Of a DNA stretch of 35,297 nucleotides, positions 16,911 to 23,693 are shown one piece after another. The number at the start of each line of letters is the position of its first letter. Position 1 is the first letter of the stretch. The DNA lies in NCBI RefSeq assembly GCF_003351225.1, contig NZ_QQSY01000002.1, positions 310,367 to 345,663 on the forward strand. The letters are read 5' to 3'. The notes beneath the pieces are model-generated. The model saw only the letters and a program-made list of their open reading frames with translations, had not been told where the DNA came from and ran no database searches. This stretch comes from Dyella solisilvae. Its GTDB lineage: Bacteria > Pseudomonadota > Gammaproteobacteria > Xanthomonadales > Rhodanobacteraceae. Both the position numbers and the translations under genes were made by a program.

Positions 16911-17393
16911 CTAGAGCGCCTCAACCACCAGCGGTTCGCTTTCCACCGGAAACGCCGCCCACAGATCGGCCATGGTGCGCCCGCTCACCGGATGCACCAG
17001 CTCGGGCGCAATGTCGGTGATCGGCTTCAGCACGAACGCGTGCTTCAGCTCCTTGCGCGGCAGGTCGAGGTGACCCTCGCCCTGCAGCACCAGGTCGCCG
17101 TACAGAACGATGTCGACATCCAGCGTACGGTCCGAAAAGCGTGGCACGTCGCGGCGACGGCCATGGCGGTCTTCCAGCGCGTGCAGCCAGTCGTTGAGCG
17201 CCTCGGGCGACAGTTCGGTATCCAGCCCCACCGCCAGATTCACGAAGTCAGCGCCATCGAAACCCACAGACTTGCTGCGGTAGGCGGGCGACACGCTGAG
17301 CGTGCCGAAGCGTGCGCGCAACTCGTCCAGCGCGGCGGGAAGGTAACGTGCGGGCTCGAGATTGGAGCCCAGGCTCAGGTAAACGCGTGCCAT
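16911..17393 (-). CDS. folK: 2-amino-4-hydroxy-6-hydroxymethyldihydropteridine pyrophosphokinase
   Basis: 160 residues, the usual size. It transfers pyrophosphate from ATP to 6-hydroxymethyl-7,8-dihydropterin, the step before dihydropteroate synthase in folate synthesis. Motifs: Y-L-S-L-G-S-N-L-E-P at the N-terminus, F-V-N-L-A-V for substrate binding, and the family signature R-F-S-D-R-T-L-D-V-D-I with the Mg2+-binding Asp pair, then L-P-R-K-E-L. The start ATG lies 11 nt after the stop of folB, so folB-folK is one operon and translation is probably coupled; only a weak AGAAG precedes it. Confidence 0.96.
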   Translation of the reverse strand: MARVYLSLGSNLEPARYLPAALDELRARFGTLSVSPAYRSKSVGFDGADFVNLAVGLDTELSPEALNDWLHALEDRHGRRRDVPRFSDRTLDVDIVLYGDLVLQGEGHLDLPRKELKHAFVLKPITDIAPELVHPVSGRTMADLWAAFPVESEPLVVEAL

Positions 17394-17404
17394 CTTCTGA
17401 ATCT

Positions 17405-17764
17405 TTACTCGGGGCGCGTGCCGCGCTCGATGCGCACACCCACGGCCTTCGACCCACGCACGGCGCCCGGCTTGGAAAGCTTCAGGCGCACCCACGACAC
17501 ACCGAATTCCTCGCGGATGATCGCCGCGCAACGTTCGGCTAGGGTCTCCACCAGCCCGAAGCTTGAGGCGCCGACAAAGTCGATCAGCCGCTTGGAGACA
17601 TCCTTGTAGTTGAGCGTAAGCGCGATGTCGTCGGTGGCGGCAGGCACGGTGTTGTCGAACGCCATCTCGATGTCGAACGACAGGGTCTGGCGCACGCGGC
17701 GCTCCCAGTCGTAGATGCCGATCACGGCGTCGATGCGCAGGTCTTCGATGAAAACGATATCCAT
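17405..17764 (-). CDS. folB: Dihydroneopterin aldolase
   Basis: 119 residues. It converts 7,8-dihydroneopterin into 6-hydroxymethyldihydropterin, the substrate of FolK, encoded next. Seen: M-D-I-V-F-I-E-D-L-R-I-D-A-V-I-G-I-Y-D-W-E with the conserved Glu, L-N-Y-K-D-V with the conserved Tyr, and the catalytic Lys in L-K-L-S-K-P-G-A. I chose ATG 17764, where the family's usual N-terminus (M-D-x-V-F-I) starts, over the ATG at 17800, which adds 12 unlike residues and runs into a hairpin repeat. There is no Shine-Dalgarno sequence; a TACCCT hexamer (17777-17772) lies 7 nt before the ATG, as expected for a leaderless message. Confidence 0.94.
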   Translation of the reverse strand: MDIVFIEDLRIDAVIGIYDWERRVRQTLSFDIEMAFDNTVPAATDDIALTLNYKDVSKRLIDFVGASSFGLVETLAERCAAIIREEFGVSWVRLKLSKPGAVRGSKAVGVRIERGTRPE

Positions 17765-17788
17765 GGCCGCTAGGGTAGCGATCTCCCT

Positions 17789-17813
17789 GTGGGAGCGCAC
17801 CCTGTGTGCGGCG
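17789..17813 (+). repeat. Short hairpin repeat (TGTGGGAGCGCAC family)
   Basis: TGTGGGAGCGCACCCTGTGT followed by GCGGC; GCGCAC pairs with GTGCG over a short loop. It lies between folB and tsaD and matches the copy at 16873-16898 in opposite orientation. The repeat therefore brackets the folB-folK operon. Confidence 0.55.
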
Positions 17814-17880
17814 GCCCGTCGTGTGATGACACCGATATCCGGCGGTGACGCACGGGGCGCGCACCTGCAACAGGCGGTCG

Positions 17881-18948
17881 TCAGATCGCGGGAGGCAGGG
17901 TTTCCAGGTCCCAGCGCGGGAACACCTGCACCGACTCGTCCTGCTGCTGGCCATGGGCGAGGCGGATCGCGCCGGCCAGCGCGATCATCGCGCCGTTGTC
18001 GGTGCAGAAGGCCAGGCGCGGGAAATACGCCTTGAAGCCGTCCTTCTCGCCAGCGGCGGCCAGCTCAGCGCGCAGGCGCTTGTTGGCGCCCACGCCACCG
18101 GCGATCACCAACCGCTTCGCGCCACTGGCCTGCAACGCTCGACGGCACTTGATCAGCATGGTGTCGACGATCGCCTCCTCGAAGGCGCGGGCGATGTCGG
18201 CGCGGGTCTGCTCGCTCTGGTCCGACTGCTGCCAGGCCAGCAGCACTTGGGTCTTGAGGCCGGAGAAACTGAAATCCAGCCCGGGGCGATCAGTCATCGG
18301 GCGGGAGAACCGGAATACGCCCGGGCGCCCCTGCTCGGCCAGCTTCGCCAGCGCCGGGCCACCCGGATACGGCAGGCCCATCAGCTTGGCGGTCTTGTCG
18401 AAAGCCTCGCCGGCAGCGTCGTCGAGCGTGTCGCCGAGGATGCGGTATTCGCCGATGCCCTTCACTTCCACCAGCATCGAGTGCCCACCCGACACCAGCA
18501 GCGCCACAAACGGCGGCTTGGGCGGATCCTCCTCCAGCAGCGGGGCCAGCAAATGGCCTTCCATGTGGTGCACGCCGATCGCCGGCACACCCAGCGCCCA
18601 GGCCATCGCACGGGCCGCCGAGGCGCCCACCAGCAGCGCGCCGACCAGGCCGGGGCCGGCCGTGTAAGCTACGCCTCCCAGATCGGTCGGGGTCAGGCCG
18701 GCCTCGGCCAGCGCCTCGCGCACCAGCGGCAGCAATTTGCGCACGTGGTCGCGGCTGGCCAGCTCCGGCACCACGCCGCCGTAGTCCGCATGCAGCTTGA
18801 TCTGGCTGTAGAGGGTGTGTGAAAGCAGGCCCTTGCCGGGCGCGTCGGGCTCCCAGCGCAACAGGGCCACACCGGTCTCGTCACAGGACGTCTCGATGCC
18901 CAGTACCGGTTTGCCGAAGTGGGGCTTTGAAATTGCTGTCGTTTCCAC
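17881..18948 (-). CDS. tsaD: tRNA N6-adenosine threonylcarbamoyltransferase
   Basis: 355 residues. It transfers the threonylcarbamoyl group to A37 of ANN-decoding tRNAs (t6A) together with TsaB and TsaE. Motifs: [12 protein letters not shown], the metal-binding H128-M-E-G-H132, the L-L-V-S-G-G-H-S segment, and the ATP-site A-G-G-V-G-A-N near the C-terminus. The start is GTG at 18948, giving a 14-residue extension ([14 protein letters not shown]) before the usual N-terminus; no strong alternative start exists between. The rpsU promoter on the other strand lies within its first codons. Divergent tsaD/rpsU is a conserved arrangement in gammaproteobacteria. Confidence 0.95.
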   Translation of the reverse strand: METTAISKPHFGKPVLGIETSCDETGVALLRWEPDAPGKGLLSHTLYSQIKLHADYGGVVPELASRDHVRKLLPLVREALAEAGLTPTDLGGVAYTAGPGLVGALLVGASAARAMAWALGVPAIGVHHMEGHLLAPLLEEDPPKPPFVALLVSGGHSMLVEVKGIGEYRILGDTLDDAAGEAFDKTAKLMGLPYPGGPALAKLAEQGRPGVFRFSRPMTDRPGLDFSFSGLKTQVLLAWQQSDQSEQTRADIARAFEEAIVDTMLIKCRRALQASGAKRLVIAGGVGANKRLRAELAAAGEKDGFKAYFPRLAFCTDNGAMIALAGAIRLAHGQQQDESVQVFPRWDLETLPPAI

Positions 18949-18956
18949 GGTATACT
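18927..18956 (+). promoter_or_regulatory. Sigma-70 promoter of rpsU
   Basis: TTGAAA (18927-18932) and TATACT (18951-18956) with an 18-nt spacer; five of six -10 positions match the consensus. Start expected near 18963, giving a 5' leader of about 55 nt. The -35 element and spacer lie inside the first codons of the divergent tsaD, so the two genes share this DNA. Confidence 0.7.
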
Positions 18957-19017
18957 TCGCGGCTCACCGTATTCAAACGGTCCGTTCAGGCGGGCCAGTC
19001 TACCACTTGGAGTTTCC

Positions 19018-19233
19018 ATGCCCAGCGTAAAAGTCCGCGAGAACGAGCCGTTCGAGCTTGCCCTCCGTCGCTTCAAGCGCACCTGCGAAAAGGCCGGCAT
19101 CCTGGCCGAGACCCGCAAGCGCGAGTTCTACGAGAAGCCGACCCAGGAGCGTAAGCGCAAGCGCGCTGCCGCCGTGAAGCGTCACCTGCGCCGCCTCTCG
19201 CGCGACACCTCGCGTCGTACGCGCCTGTACTGA
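19018..19233 (+). CDS. rpsU: 30S ribosomal protein S21
   Basis: 71 residues, the usual length. S21 binds the 30S platform near the anti-Shine-Dalgarno end of 16S rRNA and helps initiation. Typical sequence: [24 protein letters not shown], and a very basic C-terminal half. A TTGGAG lies 6 nt before the ATG. Its own promoter is at 18927-18956, and hairpins follow at 19240-19256 and 19345-19374. It is the first gene of the remnant macromolecular-synthesis cluster rpsU-yqeY-dnaG. Confidence 0.98.
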   Translation: MPSVKVRENEPFELALRRFKRTCEKAGILAETRKREFYEKPTQERKRKRAAAVKRHLRRLSRDTSRRTRLY

Positions 19234-19239
19234 GCCACT

Positions 19240-19256
19240 CGTCCGCCCCGCGGACG
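19240..19256 (+). terminator. Stem-loop just after rpsU
   Basis: Perfect 7-bp stem CGTCCGC / GCGGACG with a CCC loop, starting 7 nt after the rpsU stop. No T-run follows, so it may be an mRNA 3'-stabilising or pause hairpin; the better terminator lies further on at 19345. Confidence 0.4.
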
Positions 19257-19344
19257 ATTCGAGGCTCCGGCGCCCTGCGCCGTACCAGGTAGCTTGGCAG
19301 CTGGCGCGTCCATCCGCTGCCGCTGACGTAGTAGACCTACACTA

Positions 19345-19374
19345 GCCGGCGTTGCCCAGCGCAACGCCGGCTTT
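19345..19374 (+). terminator. Intrinsic terminator between rpsU and yqeY
   Basis: Perfect 11-bp stem (19345-19355 with 19361-19371), 5-nt loop CCAGC, followed by TTTGTGTG. This is the best rho-independent terminator in the window. It lies 22 nt before the yqeY start, so it would separate rpsU from yqeY or attenuate read-through. Confidence 0.7.
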
Positions 19375-19396
19375 GTGTGCTTCCGAGGAAAGGATC

Positions 19397-19843
19397 ATGA
19401 CGCTCAAGCAGCAGCTCACCGAAGACATGAAGACCGCCATGCGTGGCGGCGACAAGCATCGCCTGGGCGTGATCCGCCTGATCCTGGCGGCGGTCAAGCA
19501 GCGCGAGGTGGACGAGCGCATAGAGCTGGACGACGTACAGACGCTGTCCGTGCTGGAGAAGATGGTCAAGCAGCGCAAGGACTCGATCAGCCAGTACGAG
19601 GCCGCCAGCCGCCAGGACCTGGCCGACGTCGAGCGTGCCGAGATGGTGGTTATCGAGGGCTACCTGCCGGCCAAGCTCAGCGACGACGAGATCGACGCGC
19701 TGATCACCGCCGCCATCGCCGAGACGGGCGCCAGCTCGCCACGCGACATGGGCAAGGTGGTCGCCGCGGTGAAGGACAAGGCCGCAGGCCGCGCCGACAT
19801 GGGCGTCGTGTCCGGCCGCATCAAGACACGCCTGGCAGGCTGA
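19397..19843 (+). CDS. GatB/YqeY domain-containing protein
   Basis: 148 residues. YqeY proteins resemble the tail domain of the GatB subunit of tRNA amidotransferase and probably touch tRNA, but their role is not settled. Seen: L-K-Q-Q-L-T-E-D-M-K-T-A-M-R, L-G-V-I-R-L-I-L-A-A-V-K-Q, the I-E-G-Y-L-P segment, and a C-terminal M-G-V-V-S-G-R-I-K. A GAGGAAAGG Shine-Dalgarno sequence lies before the ATG. Its position between rpsU and dnaG is conserved in many Proteobacteria. Confidence 0.94.
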   Translation: MTLKQQLTEDMKTAMRGGDKHRLGVIRLILAAVKQREVDERIELDDVQTLSVLEKMVKQRKDSISQYEAASRQDLADVERAEMVVIEGYLPAKLSDDEIDALITAAIAETGASSPRDMGKVVAAVKDKAAGRADMGVVSGRIKTRLAG

Positions 19844-19998
19844 TCACGCCGTCTTCACGGGCGGAGCATCCCTCCGCCTCACCCGGCGACCCATGAATAC
19901 GGCGCCTTGACCAAGCTGAAGGCGCCTGGGCATCGCTGCCTGCCCTTCACGCCAAGCCCCTGCCTCCTTCACGACAGCCCTCCTACAACGGAGGCTGT

Positions 19999-20019
19999 CT
20001 CCGGCGCCAGAAGCCGGAG
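19999..20019 (+). other. Small hairpin upstream of the DUF1328 gene
   Basis: CTCCGGC / GCCGGAG, 7-bp perfect stem with a 7-nt loop, in the 202-nt gap after yqeY. It could end the yqeY transcript or lie in the leader of the next small gene. No T-run follows. Confidence 0.3.
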
Positions 20020-20045
20020 CGCATGCGAACCCTTGGGAGTGCGAC

Positions 20046-20216
20046 ATGCTGAGGTGGGCCATCATCTTCTTCATCATCTCGCTGGTCACCGGCTTGATGG
20101 GGTTCCGCACGGTATCAGGCATCGCCGGCACCATCGCCCGGATATGCTTCGCGATCTTCCTGATCCTCTTCCTGATCGCGCTACTGGCGGTGCTCGGCGT
20201 ATTCCACCTGCTCTAG
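20046..20216 (+). CDS. DUF1328 (YtjA-like) small membrane protein
   Basis: 56 residues, two hydrophobic helices: M-L-R-W-A-I-I-F-F-I-I-S-L-V-T-G, then a G-F-R-T-V-S-G-I-A-G hinge, and a second helix I-F-L-I-L-F-L-I-A-L-L-A-V-L. This matches the shape and key sequence (start MLRWAIIF, G-x-x-x-I-A hinge) of the YtjA/DUF1328 family, of unknown function, often induced under stress in other bacteria. A TTGGGAG lies 6 nt before the ATG. It ends 10 nt before the stop of the opposing GNAT gene. Confidence 0.85.
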   Translation: MLRWAIIFFIISLVTGLMGFRTVSGIAGTIARICFAIFLILFLIALLAVLGVFHLL

Positions 20217-20226
20217 CCTCGCCGTC

Positions 20227-20883
20227 TCAGTCGAGCAGCCACTCCATGCGCCGGTGATCGGCCACGCTGAACTCGCCGCGATGCAGACCGGAGCGTCGTT
20301 CCGTCGTCACCCGGAAACCCATGCGCTCGTACAGCGCCTGCGCGCGCGGATTGGTGGCCGCCACATCGAGCGTCATGCGCCGCCGCCCGGCTGCCTTCCC
20401 GGCGTACACCAGCGCATTGATCAGCGCGTGGCCGATGCCGCCGCCGCGCAACTCGGGCGACACCGCCAGATGAGCCAGGTAGTGCATGTCGCCTTCCGGC
20501 GGTCGGATCAATGACTCCACGCGCAGGCCGCGCACGATCACCGGAGCCGCACGCACCGCCCCGTAGTGGCCGAGGATCTGCCTGGCCGCGGCCAGCGTGA
20601 ACGGCCATTTGCTGTCCGCGCCAAAGCCGGCGCCCACCGCCACCACCCGCTTGCCGGCTTCTCCCACCCAGTGGTTGCGCCAGCCGAACTCGCCGTCGCC
20701 GTCGACAAAGCAGCGCCGCAGGAAGGCCTGCGCATCACCATCAACTGGGTTGGCGAACACATAGTCGAACGCAACCGGGCCCGAGCTGTAGATCAGCGGC
20801 ACCGCGGCATCTGCATCATCCGCCCTGGCCGGCCGGAAACGCACGCTCAGGCGCTGCTGCGCCCCTTTTGCCGAATACCCCAT
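20227..20883 (-). CDS. GNAT family N-acetyltransferase
   Basis: 218 residues. The acetyl-CoA-binding motif A is clear: L-A-H-L-A-V-S-P-E-L-R-G-G-G-I-G-H-A-L, and the late N-P-R-A-Q-A-L-Y-E-R-M-G-F is motif B. The region before it (about 20-120) is less conserved and contains no known substrate motif. Substrate unknown. It lies on the strand opposite to yqeY and dnaG and so interrupts the usual rpsU-yqeY-dnaG order. Alternative starts a little downstream cannot be excluded. Confidence 0.9.
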   Translation of the reverse strand: MGYSAKGAQQRLSVRFRPARADDADAAVPLIYSSGPVAFDYVFANPVDGDAQAFLRRCFVDGDGEFGWRNHWVGEAGKRVVAVGAGFGADSKWPFTLAAARQILGHYGAVRAAPVIVRGLRVESLIRPPEGDMHYLAHLAVSPELRGGGIGHALINALVYAGKAAGRRRMTLDVAATNPRAQALYERMGFRVTTERRSGLHRGEFSVADHRRMEWLLD

Positions 20884-21001
20884 GATTCACCCCGCTGCGG
20901 ACCCACATCCGCAGCATAGGCCAGGACTCGCAACACGCGCAGTGGGCGCAACGGCCACGCTTGGGGGTGGATGCGGCCACCCACGCCAGTGGCCCACCCT
21001 C

Positions 21002-21007
21002 TACACT
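21002..21007 (+). promoter_or_regulatory. Candidate -10 of dnaG, leaderless
   Basis: TACACT, 8 nt before the ATG at 21016; no Shine-Dalgarno sequence precedes the gene. A -35 at 17 nt is not convincing. If used, transcription would begin on or next to the start codon. Confidence 0.4.
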
Positions 21008-21015
21008 AGGCGTCT

Positions 21016-22749
21016 ATGCGCGGACGTATTCCTGACAGCTTCATCGACGAATTGCTCGCCCGCGTCGACATCGTCGATGTGATCGAGCGGCGCGTGCCGT
21101 TGAAGAAGGCCGGTCGCGAGTGGACCGCCTGCTGTCCGTTCCATAACGAGCGCACGCCATCGTTCTACGTGAGTCCGGCCAAGCAGTTCTTCCACTGCTT
21201 CGGCTGCGGCGCGCACGGCAGCGCGTTGAAGTTCCTGATGGATTACGAACGGCTGGAATTTCCCGATGCGGTGGAGGAGTTGGCGCAGTCCGTCGGCCTC
21301 ACCGTGCCGCGCGAAGGTGGTGACGATCGCGCACAGCGCGAGGACAAGACCGACCTCTACGCACTGCTCGATGCCGCCGCTCGCTGGTACGAAAACGAGC
21401 TGCCCAAGAGCGCCGACGCGCAGGCCTATTGCAAGAAGCGCGGCCTGGACGCGGCCACCATCCAGCGCTTCCGCATCGGCTGGGCTCCGGCCGGTTTCGA
21501 TGGTGTGATCAAGGCGCTGGGCGGCAGCGACAAGCGCATGCACCTGCTCAACGAGGCGGGCATGGTGGCGAGCAACGAGCGCGGCAACCGCTACGACCGC
21601 TTCCGCGAACGCCTGATGTTTCCCATCCTCGACCGCCGCGGCCGCGTGATCGCGTTCGGCGGAAGAGTGTTGCAGTCGGACCAGGGCCCCAAGTACCTCA
21701 ACTCGCCGGAAACGCCGCTGTTCCACAAGGGCCGCGAGCTGTTCGCGCTGTGGCAGGTGAAGCAGGCCAACCCCAGCCTCGCGCGCATCGTGGTGGTCGA
21801 AGGCTACATGGACGTGATCGCCATGCATCAGGCCGGGCTGCCCATTGCGGTGGCCACGCTGGGCACGGCGACCACGCCCGAGCACACCGAAGTGCTGTTC
21901 CGCGCCGCGCCCGACGTGGTGTTCTGTTTCGATGGCGACCGTGCCGGTCGTGCGGCGGCGTGGAAGGCGCTGGAAGCGGCGCTGCCGCGCCTGCGCGACG
22001 GACGCCAGGCGTACTTCCTGTTCCTGCCCGACGGCGAGGATCCGGACACGCTGATCCGCAAGGAAGGCAAGGACGGCTTCGAGAAGCGCCTGAAGGCGGC
22101 CACGCCGCTGTCGGAGTACTTCTTCAGCGAACTCTCCCACGACGTGGACACAGCGAGCCTCGACGGTCGTGCGCGCCTCGCCGAACGTGCGCGGCCACTG
22201 ATCGCCCGACTGCCCGACGGCGCCTTCCGCGACCTGATGGCGCAGGAGCTGGAAAAGCGCACCGGCGCACGCGCCGTGCTTGAAGCCGATCCCGCCGCGC
22301 GTCGTCCGGTGCAGCGGCCCATCGTGGTGCAGCGCTCGCTGGTGCGCAGCGCGATCGCCCTGCTGCTGGCCCAGCCCGGTGTAGCCGACCAGGTCGAACG
22401 CCCCTATGGCTTCCTGCGCCTGGACAAGCCCGGTGTGGAATTGCTGGCCGAGTTGATCGACCTGGCGCGTTCGCGCCCCGGCATCAACCCCGCGATGCTG
22501 GTGGAGCATTTCGCCGAACGCCCTGAATACGCTGCGCTGCAAAAACTGATGGCGGCGATGGTGGTGGGCGAACCCGAAACGCAGCGCGAGGAATTCCTCG
22601 ATGCGCTGTCGCGGATGGAGCAACAGGCCGTGATCCAGCGACGCGACTACCTCACTGCAAAAAGCCGCGAGGGCACGCTCGATGCAGCCGAGAAGGCCGA
22701 ACTGCGCGAACTGCTGGCCGCCCGCGTCACGCCGCTGAAGGCGGAATAA
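21016..22749 (+). CDS. dnaG: DNA primase
   Basis: 577 residues (E. coli 581). It makes the RNA primers for replication with DnaB. N-terminal CHC2 zinc-binding domain: C40-P-F-H43 and C61-F-G-C64, with F-H-C-F-G-C. The TOPRIM domain has the catalytic E262 in V-V-V-E-G-Y-M-D and the metal-binding D306-G-D308 in C-F-D-G-D-R-A-G. The C-terminal helicase-interaction region runs from about 430. All key residues are present. It is usually followed by rpoD in the macromolecular-synthesis operon, but here by dedA after a 243-nt gap. Confidence 0.98.
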   Translation: MRGRIPDSFIDELLARVDIVDVIERRVPLKKAGREWTACCPFHNERTPSFYVSPAKQFFHCFGCGAHGSALKFLMDYERLEFPDAVEELAQSVGLTVPREGGDDRAQREDKTDLYALLDAAARWYENELPKSADAQAYCKKRGLDAATIQRFRIGWAPAGFDGVIKALGGSDKRMHLLNEAGMVASNERGNRYDRFRERLMFPILDRRGRVIAFGGRVLQSDQGPKYLNSPETPLFHKGRELFALWQVKQANPSLARIVVVEGYMDVIAMHQAGLPIAVATLGTATTPEHTEVLFRAAPDVVFCFDGDRAGRAAAWKALEAALPRLRDGRQAYFLFLPDGEDPDTLIRKEGKDGFEKRLKAATPLSEYFFSELSHDVDTASLDGRARLAERARPLIARLPDGAFRDLMAQELEKRTGARAVLEADPAARRPVQRPIVVQRSLVRSAIALLLAQPGVADQVERPYGFLRLDKPGVELLAELIDLARSRPGINPAMLVEHFAERPEYAALQKLMAAMVVGEPETQREEFLDALSRMEQQAVIQRRDYLTAKSREGTLDAAEKAELRELLAARVTPLKAE

Positions 22750-22862
22750 GCCGGCCACCGCCGATCGCTCGCGCGGCGAAACACCCCAACCGGGGCGGAC
22801 ATCTCCTGCGGCGGCCCCAAAGAACAGCCTTCTAACCAATCACCCTGCAAGATGGGTGCTCA

Positions 22863-22963
22863 CCCTGCCACCTTCCCTAGCGGGAGAGGGATGGGGCGCC
22901 TCTCCGCGGCGCAGCAAGCCTGCTGCAGCCCGCGTGTGGGATTATCGACCCCTCTATGAGGGA
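22863..22963. repeat. Repeat-like intergenic DNA between dnaG and dedA
   Basis: The tract with CCTTCCCTAGCGGGAGAGGG resembles short intergenic repeats of Xanthomonadales (from memory, not searched). A small stem CCCTC-TAT-GAGGG follows near 22951-22963. No ORF with a ribosome site is seen. Confidence 0.35.
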
Positions 22964-22992
22964 ATGGGCAAGCCAGCCTGGGCATGGTGTAG

Positions 22993-23619
22993 ATGGAACT
23001 GCTTGAACGACTGGTCACCGTGTTCGCAGAGAACGGCTACCTCGCGGTGTTCGTCGCGTTGTTGCTGTGCGGCGCCGGTGTGCCCCTGCCCGAGGACATC
23101 ACCCTCGTCGCCGGCGGCGTGATCACCGGACTCGGCTACGGCAACGTGCATGTGATGGTCGGCATCGGCATGGCCGGCGTGCTGGTGGGTGACGCCGGTA
23201 TGTTCCTGCTTGGCCATCATTACGGCGCGCGTATCCGCCAGTGGCGTTTCGTAGCGCGCGTGCTCACGCCCGAGCGCTACGCCAAGGTGCAGGAGAAATT
23301 CGAGCGCTACGGCAACCGCATGATGTTCATCGCGCGATTCCTGCCGGGCATGCGCACGGCAGTGTTCATCACCGCTGGCTCCACCCATCGCGTGTCGTTC
23401 CTGCGTTTCTTCCTGCTCGATGGCGCCGCCGCGCTGATCAGCGTGCCGTTCTGGGTTTATCTTGGCTATCTGGGCGCGGACAACCACGAGTGGCTGGAGA
23501 TGTGGATACGCCGCGGCCAGAACGGCATTTGGCTGTTTTGCGGCGTGGTGTTCGCGGTGGTGCTGGCGCTATGGTGGCGACACAAGCGACGTATGGAGTG
23601 CGAGCCGGGCCCGCGCTGA
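22993..23619 (+). CDS. DedA family membrane protein
   Basis: 208 residues, five to six hydrophobic segments. DedA proteins are proton-coupled transporter-like membrane proteins; members have been linked to lipid-carrier or phospholipid flipping and envelope homeostasis. Seen: the G-A-G-V-P-L-P-E-D motif with the conserved acidic pair, G-D-A-G-M-F-L-L-G-H-H-Y-G, and F-I-A-R-F-L-P-G-M-R with the conserved Arg of the family. No Shine-Dalgarno sequence is evident; an in-frame TAG lies just before the ATG, so the start is fixed unless an internal codon is used. A strong hairpin follows at 23654-23679. Confidence 0.93.
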   Translation: MELLERLVTVFAENGYLAVFVALLLCGAGVPLPEDITLVAGGVITGLGYGNVHVMVGIGMAGVLVGDAGMFLLGHHYGARIRQWRFVARVLTPERYAKVQEKFERYGNRMMFIARFLPGMRTAVFITAGSTHRVSFLRFFLLDGAAALISVPFWVYLGYLGADNHEWLEMWIRRGQNGIWLFCGVVFAVVLALWWRHKRRMECEPGPR

Positions 23620-23653
23620 GCAACTGGCTCCCGACCCTCCCCGACTCTGTGCA

Positions 23654-23679
23654 GTGATGCCGGCGAGAGCCGGCATCAC
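23654..23679. terminator. Bidirectional hairpin between dedA and the efflux cluster
   Basis: Perfect 11-bp stem GTGATGCCGGC / GCCGGCATCAC with a GAGA loop, followed on the plus strand by AGTTTCC. It lies between two convergent genes, 35 nt after dedA and 14 nt after the outer-membrane factor gene. This type of sequence is also frequent as a dispersed repeat in related genomes, so it may be a repeat used as a terminator. Confidence 0.6.
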
Positions 23680-23693
23680 AGTTTCCAAGCCGC

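Noticed and set aside
19844-20134. Minus-strand ORF of 96 codons opposite the DUF1328 gene
   Set aside because: The plus strand carries a recognised membrane protein with a Shine-Dalgarno sequence; the minus frame has none.
21001-22839. Minus-strand ORF of 612 codons antisense to dnaG
   Set aside because: Fully antisense to a gene with all primase motifs; Arg/His/Gln-rich composition typical of a shadow frame in GC-rich DNA.
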